NCBI GenBank assembly: GCA_019454045.1
Contig: SKCR01007563.1
Span: 1 to 64,000, forward strand
Source of the DNA: Zanthoxylum bungeanum
Lineage: Eukaryota > Streptophyta > Magnoliopsida > Sapindales > Rutaceae
Direction: 5' to 3'
DNA length: 64,000 bases
Shown: positions 31,374 through 43,600 of the stretch, one piece after another
How the letters are laid out: the number at the start of each line of letters is the position of its first letter
Position numbering within the stretch: the first letter of the stretch is position 1
Program-made: the position numbers and the translations under genes
The notes under the pieces: model-generated
Told to the model about the DNA's origin: nothing
What the model saw: only the letters and a program-made list of their open reading frames with translations
The model's database searches: none

Positions 31374-32640
31374 TTATTTTTCCGGGTTGGGTATTTTATG
31401 GGTGTTAATGAGGTCTTGGATCTCATGCCTGAGGCAGGCGCAGTTGTCAGTTTCGTGGCGTTTTTGCTGATGGTAGTGACAGTATAGGTTTAGGTCGAGG
31501 TGGTGTGGCACATGGTTTGGAAGTGGTCTAGGTTCTAAGGGTTTTAAGAGTCCTTGCCTCTTCAGCTTTTCAAACAACTTGGACAAAGGTCTACCAAAAT
31601 TAGTGAATCGCTTGTTTCTGTTGGCGGTGACCTCAGCAGGAGCGGGCTTGGCCCCTAAAAGCCCCCCAATGGGCTTTCTAGTCTGACCGTAAAACTTTCT
31701 GTTCTCGGCTTCCTCTTCCTCGATATCCATGACAGATTCTCTTAACTTTCAAAAGTCACTAATCATGGAGGTCATCCTTCTCAGTTTGTTATAAATGGAG
31801 GGCTTGGTGTCCTTAATGATCATCTTAATTTGGTCCTTCTCAGAGGGCCATGTCTGCATCTTCAAAAGCTGGCTTCTCTAGCGATCCAAATAATCTTTGA
31901 AGGTCTCTTCTAGCTTCTGTTTGGTGTTTTCTAGGTCACGGAGTGACAAGTCTATCTCCATGTCCATGACATACTTGTTCAGAAAGGCCTCTGCTAATGC
32001 CCTTCAGCCAACCCTTATCATTTTCTCCAAGCCATGATACCATACTACGGGCGCCCCTTCTAGTGACATCCCAAACATCTTCTGCACCTGACGCTTCGAC
32101 AAACCACTGAACTTATCACTGAAACATATTGTCAGAGATGGACCCTAGGATCTCTGTTTCCATTGAAATTGGCCATGTCAGGCATCTTAAAACTGGGGAG
32201 GCAGCTATTCTTTGAAAGTCATCGCATCATAGTGTAATAGATCTTCATGTTTTCCCTTCATCTTACGGGTAACTGACTCTACTTTTACTCTGAGTTTCTG
32301 TAACTCTGTCTGGGGCCCGACTATCCTTCATATGGCATACTCTGCCATGTCATCATATAAAACAATGATTTCACCCTATTCGGGAGCTCATCACATCTTC
32401 CATCCCCGTTGTTTTTTGTTCCCACTCAGCGGGGTACTGTCAGATTTGCCACAGCGCTGGTCAAAACTTGTAGTTGCTCGATAATTTTGGTCATGTTGGT
32501 CTCCAATTTATCCACGCGGGAACCTTCACTGTCTGACGCATTCATGCTTGCTAAACTCTTCTTGACAAGTCTTCCTTCTTCTCTAACCCAAAAAATATTT
32601 ATGATGGCTGTTAAGACAAGGGGTTAGCATGATGCGTGTA
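31374..32640 (-). pseudogene. Element C gag
   Basis: The capsid core, with stops, reads FKMPDMANFNGNRDPRVHL near 32190-32135. The downstream part is open at 31730-31374. It contains RKPIGGLLGAKPAPAEV, FTNFGRPLSKLFEKLKRQGL and the zinc-binding YCHYHQQKRHETDNCACL, the C-x2-H-type knuckle of Tat/Ogre gag, then RHEIQDLINTHKIPNPEK. The region 31740-32130 is frameshifted several times. It is a particle protein relic. Confidence 0.8.
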
Positions 32641-33392
32641 TGCATAAGATTCATGAGATGCATGTAGTTATCAAAACATCATATACCCTTCCGACCTTAT
32701 TCCTCCCACACTCGTGGTAAGTCCATTTATGTCCTAGGTATGTCTCATTTTATGCACCAACGTGGGGTACACAAAATCGTTCTCTCATACGCTACAGGGG
32801 TGAACCTTGGCTACCTCAATCCATTTTCATCAGTAAAAGACAAAGACCGCCCATTTACAATATTGACTAAGCCTATTATGGGATTGTGCCATTGTCTAGA
32901 AACGACGAATCAGGCCTTTGATAATCACGGTTATGGTGGAGACGGACTTGGAGATATCCAAAAGTATACAAATATGCAATAACAAGGCGTACCCTTCCTG
33001 GATGAAAGCCAGTGCAGATATCGGACTCATACATCTGGCATATTCGGATCATATTTATACCTTCTAAGCCCATCAAGGTTTTCATACAAGTTGGCCCATT
33101 ATCATTTTAAAGCATTCAATCAGATTATCACGAGGTGTAAACTTGTCCCAGTTGAAAAGGCCCTGTCAGGTTTACACTTTTGCGATAAGGTGGCTAAATA
33201 ACTTCAAAAGATATGGGGCCCAAACACAAGGTGGTCCATCATCATTTTGAAAACCTTTGGTCCAATCATCATAAAATACAAACTCGTCCCAGTTTATGTG
33301 GCCCAACAAGTTCGTATCCTATGATGAGAAGCCCAAATGGATCCAAATGATAATGGGCCCAAACATAAGAATTAGGGTAGCTTCTATAGGAC
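32641..33392 (-). other. Element C leader, right part cut off by copia-2
   Basis: Non-coding. It holds repeats of the phrase GCCCAAACA(C/T)AAG with GGCCC motifs at about 33218-33365. The last five bases, AGGAC (33388-33392), are the copia-2 target duplication. The leader resumes at 43267. No gene is visible. Confidence 0.65.
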
Positions 33393-35476
33393 TGTTGAGT
33401 TTTCTAGGGGTCCCATAATCAAAATACAAGCATGAATCACAAGTGAATACAACGACGAAGTTGCGGAATACTTACATCGAGCGGTTGAGAGACGATTTGG
33501 GCAAAAAAACGAGCTCACTGCCCTTCATGAACTGCTCACGCAGTAGCAGCCCACTGCCCTCCATATTCTATTTTTGGTCACCAAAATCAAGCTCCAAGCT
33601 TTCCGAAATGGTTCCCGACTCATGGGTGGACTTCCCTATCACCTTCGCATTGATCCCGGAGTGTGCTAGCACTCTTGTTTTGCCACAAAACCACACTTTG
33701 CTTCCCTTTTGTCCCTCCATTTCCACGGCAGTGAACTGGCCAAGAACAGAACAAATTTGCCCTCTAAGGGAGTGAGAGAGAAAGCAATTTTGTTGCTTAA
33801 AAACGTGAGCAATTTGACTCCACAATTATAATAACGTGAGAGAGAGAGAGTTGTTGAAAAACAAAATGTATTAGGTGTATTAATTTCCAAAATAATAAAC
33901 CATATACCACTTTTCATTTGGAAAAAGTCAAGCATTTAAATGCATCAACTACCTCCATCAATCACATCAATCACATCAATCAATCTTGTCAAGTCACATC
34001 ACTCAAAGTGACAAGTGATTTGACGCTTGATGCGACTAGCGATTTGACGCTTGATTTGACTTGCGTGCCGCACTCGAATTCGAAACGCGAATACGCTCGT
34101 AAATAATCTCGGGCTCGGGTTCGCTAATTCCAAATTAACGAATTTTCTGTTGTGTCGTAATTAAATGATTACGCCAAGCGAAATCACTATTCACGTCGCT
34201 AACAATTAATTCTAAATTAATTCGTTTGCCCGAATTAAAATCTAATTTCAATTCCGCGTCGAAATCCCATTTCCTTTAATATATCGAATATATTAATTAA
34301 TCGATTAATTTCAAATTAATCATTCTCTCTCTTTAAATGATATTTTATCCCAGATAAAATATCTCCGTAATTAATCCCAGATTATTTTCTCTCTCATCTA
34401 ATTAATCCCAGATTAATTAAAAGTGCGAGTCATACGTCATCGGTGAATCTTTGGGAAGCGACCCATGAGATCCCCGGATATGTTGGCAGTAAATACGGTC
34501 GTCGGAGAGTATCTGAATCACGTACGTACCAAGTACTACATTCTACCGATTTACGAGACAAGGTCGACTCCTAGCAAAGCACGATGTCTACCAAATTCTC
34601 CGGTCATATTCATCTAAGAATATTAAGATCTGTATCAAGCGTAGTATACCATTGTATATTGTGTATATCGGTCCAGTATCGGATAGTCACGTGCTAGGGC
34701 TGGGGCTGGATAAGTGTCTGCCCCGTCCGAAGCACATGTCGGATGTCTGGTAACATAGTCTCTATAATCGGATATTCATGACCTGGTCACAATATCCCGA
34801 TTGGATGCGCATCACTCAAGAGCACTAGTACCGTATCCTGCGTGACATCATCTCCACTATAACTGAAGTGATACTTCTGTCTCGACATCACACCCAATAC
34901 ACTACGACTTTCTGATAAAACCCATAAGTGGTGTACACAGAACCGGTTAAAGCCCTGCACACCAAGACCAAAGTCTATCGATTATCGTAAGTATTAGCGA
35001 TGTAAGTCTCAGGTTAAGACTATACACACCTACCTTGATTTCGGCCTCCCATAGACACATAATCATAATACCAATGGGATTCCGAGGGGTCTATCCAGAG
35101 CGAAGCTGTTTCCCGTACCATCGGTGAAAAACAGACCTCATATCGCACTTGCATAAGTATCCAATACTTATATATGAGAACTATGCCTTGTGCCCTCACA
35201 ACGCGCACAAGTGCAATACTAGCCTATTCCGCATTATCGATGTCCAGTCTCGATAATACTCCGGCTAGGGATATTTAATGATTAATCCTTCGGGGACTGA
35301 TACTGTCTCATATCATTCTCAGTCCAGGAACTAATCAGAGGGACCTCTCATCATATTATATCTATGGTGATCTAATCACTAATGATGAGAGTGCAATTTC
35401 CTTGTCACATAGTTAATTTGTACAACAACACCATGATCTGTACAAATAGTGACGCTATGGGTCATATTATCCAACA
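33393..35476 (-). repeat. copia-2 3' LTR (2084 bp)
   Basis: Near-identical to 41180-43266. It contains a GA run at about 33838-33851, AATTAATC motifs at about 34195-34425 and GTCATATTATCCAACA at its right end. Short ORFs over it are chance frames. Confidence 0.95.
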
Positions 35477-35490
35477 ATCTCCCACTTGGC
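35477..35490 (-). other. copia-2 polypurine tract
   Basis: The minus strand reads GCCAAGTGGGAGAT, abutting the 3' LTR. It is one base different from copia-1. Confidence 0.88.
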
Positions 35491-36075
35491 ACATAGCCAG
35501 TCACTCAAGTGTCCCACACCCGAACTATGTACGGTTCGCTCAAATTGCTGAGGAAAGGGTTTTCGTCAGCGGATTTGTTTGATTATCGTTTGACGCGATT
35601 TCTACGATCATCACATCGCCACGATGTATGATCCGAACGAATCAGATGATATAGAAGTATATATCTGGATCGTTGATGAGACCATTAATTCTTTAGCCTG
35701 TGCTGACGCCTAGCTCAGCCGCTAACAGAACTATATCTATCTAATTAGATTTATTATCGATCCAAATGGCTTCTATTGTTGCCTCAGCTGCAGCAATAAT
35801 CCGCATTTGTTGTTTATTCGGCAACAGTTATCTTGCTCGGAATATTTCCAGCTCAGTGTTCCGTTATTCAAACTTTATAGTACCACAGTATTTAACTGTT
35901 TGGAAACTTGCAGCAGTGATCCCAGTCACTTCAAGTTTTCCTTCTCCATAGTTTATGACAACATCTTTAGTTCTCTGAGATACTAATAGATGTTCTTAAT
36001 CTTTAATCCAGTGACTATCACTTGGATTGAACTGATCGTGACTCCATATGCTCGAAGCGTATGAGACATCCTATC
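35491..36075 (-). pseudogene. copia-2 RNase H remnant
   Basis: On the minus strand the stretch around 35755-35850 encodes, across frames, the AEYIAAAEA-type box, corresponding to DSTKADYIAAAEAAKEA of copia-1. Around 35940-36040 is the Lys-Asp-rich segment before it. Only short frames remain, and stops are frequent. The call depends on alignment to copia-1 read in reverse complement. Confidence 0.72.
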
Positions 36076-36960
36076 AAGTACATTTTAAATGTACAATTTC
36101 CCAGAGAGTGTTAACAACTCCAAATCTATCCCAGTTAGATCTTTATTCCTTGAATAAAGGTTGTTACTCCCCAGAATTCTACGGAGAATTTCTATTGAAA
36201 GCCAAGCTTTCAACAATAGCTTTATGGGAATTTCACTGTCAGTGCGCTCTCCCACTAACCTCCTTATATACACAAGAATTATTTCGTTTTAAGTCAAATC
36301 ATAAACCATTATGATTATTTCAAAACGACAGTTCCAAGAACCTTATGCTTGCATTAATCCAAACATGGATCGAATAACCCGCAAACCTTGTTTGTCGGTT
36401 ATACAAAATCGTCCGGATGTTGTAAACATCCTCCAAAAGGTTTCCTTTTCAGGAAAGCGATTTTGATCTATAACTGACACATTTCATAAATGAAATATAC
36501 AGTTATCATCAAGCATCTTCAAAATGGATTTACCATGGCAACATGTGAAAGGTGGAACCGTTATTAACATAATGTTGATAACGATACCTTTCCGTCAAAA
36601 GCCCAGCTTTGTACGTTGGTATGTTGCCTTCCATGTATGTCTTCCTTGAAGATATTTAATGTACCATAGGCATACTGCCTTGTGGTACAACAACTAGTAT
36701 CCAAACATAATTGTTATACATGGAATCCATTTCGGACTCATGGCACTTTGCCATAACAGGGAGTCGATACCTCGTATCACTTCCTCACAACGTAGTCGGA
36801 TGGTACACCTCCATAAGATTGACATCTTTATGGGGTGAGATCAGAAACCCATACCCTAGGTTGTTTCTCTGACTCTATCTGATCTACTAGTTTCTTGTGT
36901 ATTTGAAGATTAATGGTATAGATTCATCATAGATGAACTATTCGTGTTCCATTAAGGACT
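36076..36960 (-). pseudogene. copia-2 reverse transcriptase remnant
   Basis: The minus strand shows, around 36085-36273, a frame with MYIRRLVGERTDSEIPIKLL, matching the copia-1 RT region after the catalytic box. GLRVIRSMFGLMQA-type RT sequence and the MATYKARLVAKGF area (about 36595-36625) are broken by indels. It is highly decayed. Placed by synteny with copia-1 2240-3060. Confidence 0.7.
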
Positions 36961-37880
36961 TCGTGCCTTGAACAGTATTACTCCGATTTTCATCGAGTAT
37001 CACTATCCTCCCACTGACCACTGCATATCAGTATTCCTCTCAGGAAAACCGCATGGTGAGCAACAATCACATTGTTCTCATGTGAGATTTACAAGTACTA
37101 TATTTAAGGTTTCCCTTAGGATAACCTATGTTGGCACTTATCCAATTTGGGTTCTTTAGTTTGGTATCATCCAAACGTTATGCCTGGCATACCCAAATTA
37201 TCAGGAATGAGAAACCCCGTTTCTTTTCTGTTCATATCCTATATGATATCTGTCAAACAGATTTATATGGAACCTTATTCTAAATAAGTTTTGCACTGTT
37301 AATACATGTCCTATTGAAGGAAACAGTAGCTCAGAGCGACTCGTGATAAACCTTATCATGTCCAACAAAATTCGGTTTTAGTTCAGACACACCGTCTAAC
37401 TGTCGTGTCTCAGGAGGAGTCCTCATATGAAAGAATACCGTACTCTTTCATTTACGTATGAAACTTACTGCTTAAGTATTTTCCATTACGGTCTTATCGT
37501 GGCGGAATAATACTATAGCCGATCTGTTTATTTACTTCGTGTCGAAACTTCAATAGTTTCCGATCTGTGTTCTTCAAAAGAAACACATAACCACAACGTG
37601 ATGCCACATCCGTTAAGGTCACGAAATATTCATGTTCACATCTAGCTTAGCTAGATATGGGCCCACTTACTTCACCATGAATAGGGCTAACATATCGGTG
37701 GCCCTTTTACTATTACCAAGTAAATAGTATTATAGGTATTTTACCTAATAAACTAGATTCGCAGACCTTATTTGAATAGTCAAATCAGTCCTAGTACCCA
37801 CTCTTCAAAAGTGTTGATATACGAGTCTTGTTTAATTGTGTCCTAGACAACAATACCACAAATAAGTCTCTATTGATCAA
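36961..37880 (-). pseudogene. copia-2 integrase and pre-integrase remnant
   Basis: On the minus strand, sequences equivalent to PYEIWTGKKP (about 37205-37240), the DRSGKYLS region (about 37490-37530), TDVASRYGYVFL (about 37575-37620), GPMS (about 37655) and the pre-integrase LWH motif (near 37855) appear in the expected order with many frame breaks. Placed by comparison with copia-1. Confidence 0.72.
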
Positions 37881-38510
37881 ATCAATTTGAGCTATTTATT
37901 TGTCATTTTATATGTTTGAGATTTTATTTATATTCAAAATATAAATTCCGTTATTTACATCTAATGTGTTTATCTCAGTATCATCTTTATATAATGAAAC
38001 ACTTAGTGTTCTAGAATATAAAGGTTTTATCCGCATCGGATTAAACACTGATATAGAGATAATGTCTCTAGTCAAACTAGTTACATGATAACATTTCCTA
38101 ATTTAAGTACATACCCAAAGGGTAGTTCCTAAACTTAGGTATCTACGGTCGAAACAGCGACTTTCGTCCCGTTTCCGATTCGCAGAGAAATCTCGGCTTG
38201 AAGTCAGTATCCAGCTCATAGCGGATTCTGAACATCAATACATATATTTTATGTACCACACTAAGTATTTAAAATCCAATTTCAATACTAGTAGTGAACA
38301 TAACTTTGGCAAATATTTTTAAAGTTAGAGCCTCGCCCTTTCTTTAATTCCTTCGTGTCTTCCATATCCAAATGGTAGTCACTTTGGGATATGTCTACCA
38401 TTTGGATATGTTAATTATCTTTTCAATATTTCACAAACCTTTGGCCAAGCCTTGGGTTTTAGAATATCGAAATGATGTGCACCTTGTGCAACTTGCCCAA
38501 TTGCAAACTT
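37881..38510 (-). pseudogene. copia-2 protease-gag remnant, zinc knuckle missing
   Basis: The minus strand at 38510-38430 reads FKSKFAIGQVAQGAHHFDIL then KPKAWP. This matches the gag C-terminal part of copia-1 just before its zinc knuckle. Where the CCHC knuckle should follow there is instead the inverted repeat at 38363-38410. Protease-region sequence (38250-37890) is present without an open frame. Confidence 0.65.
38363..38410. repeat. Perfect 16-bp inverted repeat (hairpin) in copia-2 gag
   Basis: CATATCCAAATGGTAG at 38363-38378 and its exact reverse complement CTACCATTTGGATATG at 38395-38410, with a 16-bp spacer. It lies where the gag zinc knuckle is expected. Confidence 0.9.
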
Positions 38511-41160
38511 TGACTTAAAATAGATTTATTGTCAAGTATATTAAATTAAGCACTAAAGTAATCATCACATAAATCTTCCAAAGATTTATGCTCTACTTAT
38601 TTGCTTAATTTTGGGCTTAGGTATAATAAGTTATTTTATCAAATAAAGTAACTATTATCAATTCCAATGAAAATTAAATCATTTAAATATTCAACTTTTC
38701 ATTTTTATCTTGATTACAATAGTCCAACTATTTAATCAACGATTATTGGTACTATATATATTATAATGATTATAATAGTCCAACTATATAATCAAATATA
38801 ATCCAAATTAATTAACCTCAATTACATTGATTACTATAATCCAATTATAAAATCAACTGTAAACTGAAATTAATTAATCCAAATATATTGATTAATATAA
38901 TCCAATTATATATAATCAAGTATAATACAGTCCAACTGTTTATTAAAACAACAATTTAAATATTAGTCCAACTAACATTTAATATTACGACGAAATAATT
39001 TGAATGCGCGCGTATAGCGAGTAATTGAACGAAATTGCAAATTCAATACTTGCCTCCCACTATTTTCGTCGAGCCTCTAACCCTCTGTCGAGTACTCGGG
39101 AAACCGTGTTTCCTAGTGGGCTAGGATCCCGTTAAAGTATCACACAATCTTGACTTTGGCCAACAAATGTATGATAATTAACTAGGTAGATCTCGAAGAT
39201 CAATTGGATCTCATCCAACTCCTAGATCCAGTAGGTGGACATCCAAGTCCTAAACATATATCTAATATATGCCTATATATCGAATATATACCCTAACCTT
39301 TCCTCTGATGAATCAACTAGGCCTTGGCTTTGGCACAACAAACCTAGTGATCCCAGTCAAGCGCGGACCCATTGACATGGAAGCTTCGTAATCAATGTCG
39401 AAGGATAAGAAGTGTCTTATCATCATACACCCTTAAACATGCATTCTAAATACATAATAAAGCGAGTATGAAAAAAATAATAATGATATGCGGATGGATA
39501 CTTAACACATTGATCCTAGATCAAATCTCTCCCTTTCTCACTCAAGCTAGCACTTGTATTACTTCTACCCGTTACACTACACTTCTAAAGAAACCTCATT
39601 TACATGGAGGGGAATAGGTGAGAAGAGAATACAAAAGAGAATGAAGGTGATAAGGCTGGACACGCAGGTCCAATTTAATAAATCGAATTTATTACAACAA
39701 TTTCAAAATTGCCCCACCCATCTAATATCCATCTGATATACATTATTCACGCATCACAACCATGTATTCACTCACATAAGCATGCTATCAATCAATCTAA
39801 TCAAATTAATTAATCTGATAATTAAGTGATCATCCAATGTTCAAACAACGATTTGATTTTGTTCGAGTCAAACTCGTTTTTGCGAATAAGTACTTAAAGT
39901 ACGAATTCTCGAATCAAATTAAACTACATAATTAAATCCAATTTAATATGCATTTAATACTAATTCATTTATTTAATTCCAAATTAAATATCACACTTTA
40001 TTAACGAACCTTTACGACTTAAATTCCAAATTTAATCGTTACGGGTCTCAAAGCCCAATTAATATCCAATATTAATTAATTAAAGTCTAATGGGCTTTAA
40101 TTAATTTCTTAAGGCGTGGACTTTTGGTCAACTCGGGTCAAATCGAATAACCAAAATCCAATTCGGGATTTACCCCATAAGCCTAGAAATCAATCTTGGC
40201 CCATTAGGCCCAATTAAACTTTAAAGGTCCAATAGTCGCATTTGGGCTTTATGGATGCGGTTTTGGGCCCAATTGGATCCAATCCATTTGGGCTAAACCC
40301 AACTTGAAAAATCAAGCCCAATAAGCCCAATTACAACATTAAAGTCCATTTCCAAAATTAGGCCCAATTAATTAAATATACAAAATCCAATTTTACAATT
40401 TAATTAATCAAAGTGCATTAACATAATTAATCACCTAAGTCATTATTTCCAAAACATAATTAGGCTAATTAATCATGCTTTTAGATCAATTAGTGTCCAA
40501 CACAAATTAATCAAAATCAAACCCATACATGCTTACTTTGTTCTCGGCAATGGGGTTAATTTTATGTCCGATTTGTTTCAATCCAATTAAACCAATTCGA
40601 CATTAAATCAACACTTCTAATCGTTTCAAGTCATCCAATGATCAACGAAACAAAATTCCAAGACATTTAGGGCATACACCTATTCAGCCAACATATCCAA
40701 ATTGGGGAAATTTGTTCCAAACATAATTTCATCAAATTGATCCAATCAATATCAATTATTAAAACATATTTAAGCATACTTAATCATCCAATTTCATAAT
40801 TGCATGCTCAAATAATTTTACCCAATTTCATGCTCATTATCATTCTTGGCAATTTGGGGATTTTACGTCCAATTCGAATTCAATCCAATTGATTCTACAA
40901 TCGACATCAAATCATCATCCCGAATGATTTCCAACACATCCAATTGTCAAAAATCAAAAATCCCAAGACAATTAAATCAATTCAATTTTCGGCCAAGGTG
41001 ATTATTTAGGGGAAAAATGATCCAATCACATTTTCTTGAAATTGATCCAATCCAACTTCAATTCAAACACATTTAAGCATATTCAATCAAACAATTTAAT
41101 TAATTCATGCTCAAAATCAATTTGCCCAAATTTTAACCCTAACTTTTTTCATGCTTTTAA
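38511..41160 (-). other. Long AT-rich non-coding leader of copia-2, origin unknown
   Basis: About 2.65 kb between the gag remnant and the primer site with no coding potential. It is rich in AATTAAT and in GGGCCCAAT / AGCCCAATT phrases (about 40180-40340). It ends with an imperfect tandem duplication. Most of gag (its N-terminal part) is missing, so this segment may include foreign DNA that replaced it. Confidence 0.65.
40530..41160. repeat. Imperfect two-copy tandem repeat (about 300 bp unit) in copia-2 leader
   Basis: Copy 1 (from about 40535) and copy 2 (from about 40840) share, in order, TCGGCAATGGGG / TTGGCAATTTGGGG, CAATCCAATTAA / CAATCCAATTGA, AATTCCAAGACA / AATCCCAAGACA, TTGATCCAATC, ACATTTAAGCAT and a final TTCATGCTCA. 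The copies are clearly diverged. Confidence 0.7.
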
Positions 41161-41178
41161 CCCAAGCTCTTGATGCCA
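41161..41178 (-). other. copia-2 primer binding site
   Basis: The minus strand reads TGGCATCAAGAGCTTGGG, one base from the 5' LTR. It resembles the initiator-tRNA-Met primer site TGGTATCAGAGC used by most plant copia elements, with two or three changes. Confidence 0.8.
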
Positions 41179-41179
41179 T

Positions 41180-43266
41180 TGTTGAGTTTTCTAAGGGTCC
41201 CAAGATCAAAATACAAGCATGAATCACAAGTGAATACAACGACGAAGTTGCGGAATACTTACATCGAGCGGTTGAGAGACGATTTGGGCAACAAAACGAG
41301 CAGCTCACTGCCCTTCATGAACTGCTCACGCAGTAGCAGCCCACTGCCCTCCATATTCTGTTTTTGGTCACCAAAATCAAGCTCCAAGCTTTCCGAAATG
41401 GTTCCCGACTCATGGGTGGACTTCCCTATCACCTTCGCATTGATCCCGGAGTGTGCTAGCACTCTTGTTTTGCCACAAAACCACACTTTGCTTCCCTTGT
41501 CCCTCCATTTCCACGGCAGTGAACTGCCAAGAACAGAACAAAATTTGCCCTCTAAGGGCGTGAGAGAGAGAAAGCAATTTTGTTGCTTAAAACGTGAGCA
41601 ATTTGGCTCCACAAATTATAATAACGTGAGAGAGAGAGAGAGAGTTGTTGAAAAACAAAATGTTAGTGTATTTAATTTCCAAAATAATAAACCATATACC
41701 ACTTTTCATTTGGAAAAAGTCAAGCATTTAAATGCTTCAACTACCTCCATCAATCACATCAATCAATCTTGTCAAGTCACATCACTCAAAGTGACAAGTG
41801 ATTTGACGCTTGATGCGACTAGCGATTTGACGCTTGATTTGACTTGCGTGCCGCACTCGAATTCGAAACGCGAATACGCTCGCAAATAATCTCGGGCTCG
41901 GGTTCGCTAATTCCAAATTAACGAATTTTCCGTTGCGTCGTAATTAAATGATTACGCCTAGCGAAATCACTATTCACGTCGCTAACAAATTAATTCTAAA
42001 TTAATTCGTTTGCCCGAATTAAAATCTAATTTCAATTCCGCGTCGAAATCCAATTTCCTTTAATATATCGAATATAATAATTAATCGATTAATTTCAAAT
42101 AATCGTTCTCTCTCTTTAAATGATATTTTATCCCGGATAAAATATCTCCGTAATTAATCCTAGATTAATTTTCTCTCTCATCTAATTAATCCCAGATTAA
42201 TTAAAAGTGTGAGTCATACGTCATCGGTGAATCTTTGGGAAGCGACCCATGAGATCCCCGGATATGTTGGCAGTAAATACGGTCGTCGGAGTATCCGAAT
42301 CACGTACGTACCAAGTACTACGTTCTACCGATTTACGAGACAAGGTCGACTCCTAGCAAAGCACGATGTCTACCAAATTCTCCGGTCATATTCATCTAAG
42401 AATATTAAGATCTGTATCAAGCGTAGTATACCATTATATATTGTGTATATCGGTCCAGTATCGGATAGTCACGTGCTAGGGCTGGGGCTGGATAAGTGTC
42501 TGCCCCGTCCGAAGCACATGTCGGATGTCTGGTCTGGTAACATAGTCTCTATAATCGGATATTCATGACCTGGTCACAATATCCCGATAGGATGCGCATC
42601 ACTCAAGAGCACTAGTACCGTATCCTGCGTGACATCATCTCCACTATGACTGAAGTGATACTTCCGTCTCGACATCACACCCAATACACTACGACTTTCT
42701 GATAAACCCAGAAGTGGTGTACACAGAACCGGGTTAAAGCCCTGCACACCAAGACCAAAGTCTATCGATTATCGTAAGTATTAGCGATGTAAGTCTCAGG
42801 TTAAGACTATACACACCTACCTTGATTTCGGCCTCCCATAGACACATAATCATAATACCAATGGGATTCCGAGGGGTCTATCCAGAGCGAAGCTGTTTCC
42901 CGTACCATCGGTGAAACACGACCTCATATCGCACTTGCATAAGTATCTGATACTTATATATATGATAACTATGCCGTTGTGCCCTCACAACGCGCACAAG
43001 TGCAATACTAGCCTATTCCGCATTATCGATGTCCAGTCTCGATAATACTCCGGCTAGGGATATTAAATTATTAATCCTTCTGGGACTGATACTGTCTCAT
43101 ATCATTCTCAGTCCAGGAACTAATCACAGGGACCTCTCATCATTTATATATCTATGGTGATCTAATCACTAATGATGAGAGTGCAATTTCCTTGTCACAT
43201 AGTTAATTTGTACAACAACACCATGATCTGTACAAATAGTGACGCTATGGGTCATATTATCCAACA
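41180..43266 (-). repeat. copia-2 5' LTR (2087 bp)
   Basis: Partner of 33393-35476, ending CCAACA next to the AGGAC duplication. The GA microsatellite is longer here (about 41627-41644). The 239-codon open frame over it (41170-41889) is chance and is broken in the other LTR. Confidence 0.95.
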
Positions 43267-43580
43267 AGGACATATAACTATTGTTCGTATGTGGGATTAC
43301 AAAGGTATGGATAAGGCTCTCATCGGCGAAGAGTTGCTCACAACTAGGTCTCCCCACTCAAAGGTTCGAGCGACCAAATGAGAACGCCTTTTTGTACCCT
43401 GGGTACGTGCCAACGAGTGATGGTTATCATCACATAACGATCCTCCACCTTGAGTGAAAGTGAATTCACGATACATGACGCCATCGGGGGGTAAAAATGG
43501 TACGTAAAATATATGAGACTTGGTTAACCAAAATCAAAGCCACGGACACTACAAGGCATTGTTTCGGGGCCGATTCTCTA
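43267..43580 (-). other. Element C leader next to the primer site
   Basis: Non-coding. 43314-43425 is the segment shared with the insertion in B (20625-20735). It starts with the AGGAC target repeat of copia-2. Confidence 0.65.
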
Positions 43581-43598
43581 TCCCCAATGGAGTCGCCA
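43581..43598 (-). other. Element C primer binding site
   Basis: The minus strand reads TGGCGACTCCATTGGGGA, two bases from the LTR end. This TGGCGACTC...GGGGA site is the type used by Ogre/Tat elements (reported tRNA-Arg-like). Confidence 0.75.
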
Positions 43599-43600
43599 TC

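Larger units (their letters stand above)
33393..43266 (-). mobile_element. copia-2: Ty1/copia retrotransposon, 9874 bp, minus strand, TSD AGGAC
   Basis: LTRs 33393-35476 and 41180-43266 (TGTTGAG...CCAACA) are nearly identical, and AGGAC flanks both sides (33388-33392 and 43267-43271). PPT and primer-site positions show minus-strand orientation. Internal order from the left is RNase H, RT, integrase, then a gag relic and a long non-coding leader. The LTRs look younger than the coding region, which is heavily decayed. The element may therefore have moved with borrowed enzymes (inference). It is inserted in element C. Confidence 0.95.

Noticed and set aside
41170..41889. 239-codon frame in the copia-2 LTR
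   Set aside because: It crosses the LTR boundary and is broken in the other LTR copy at 33393-35476; composition is not protein-like.
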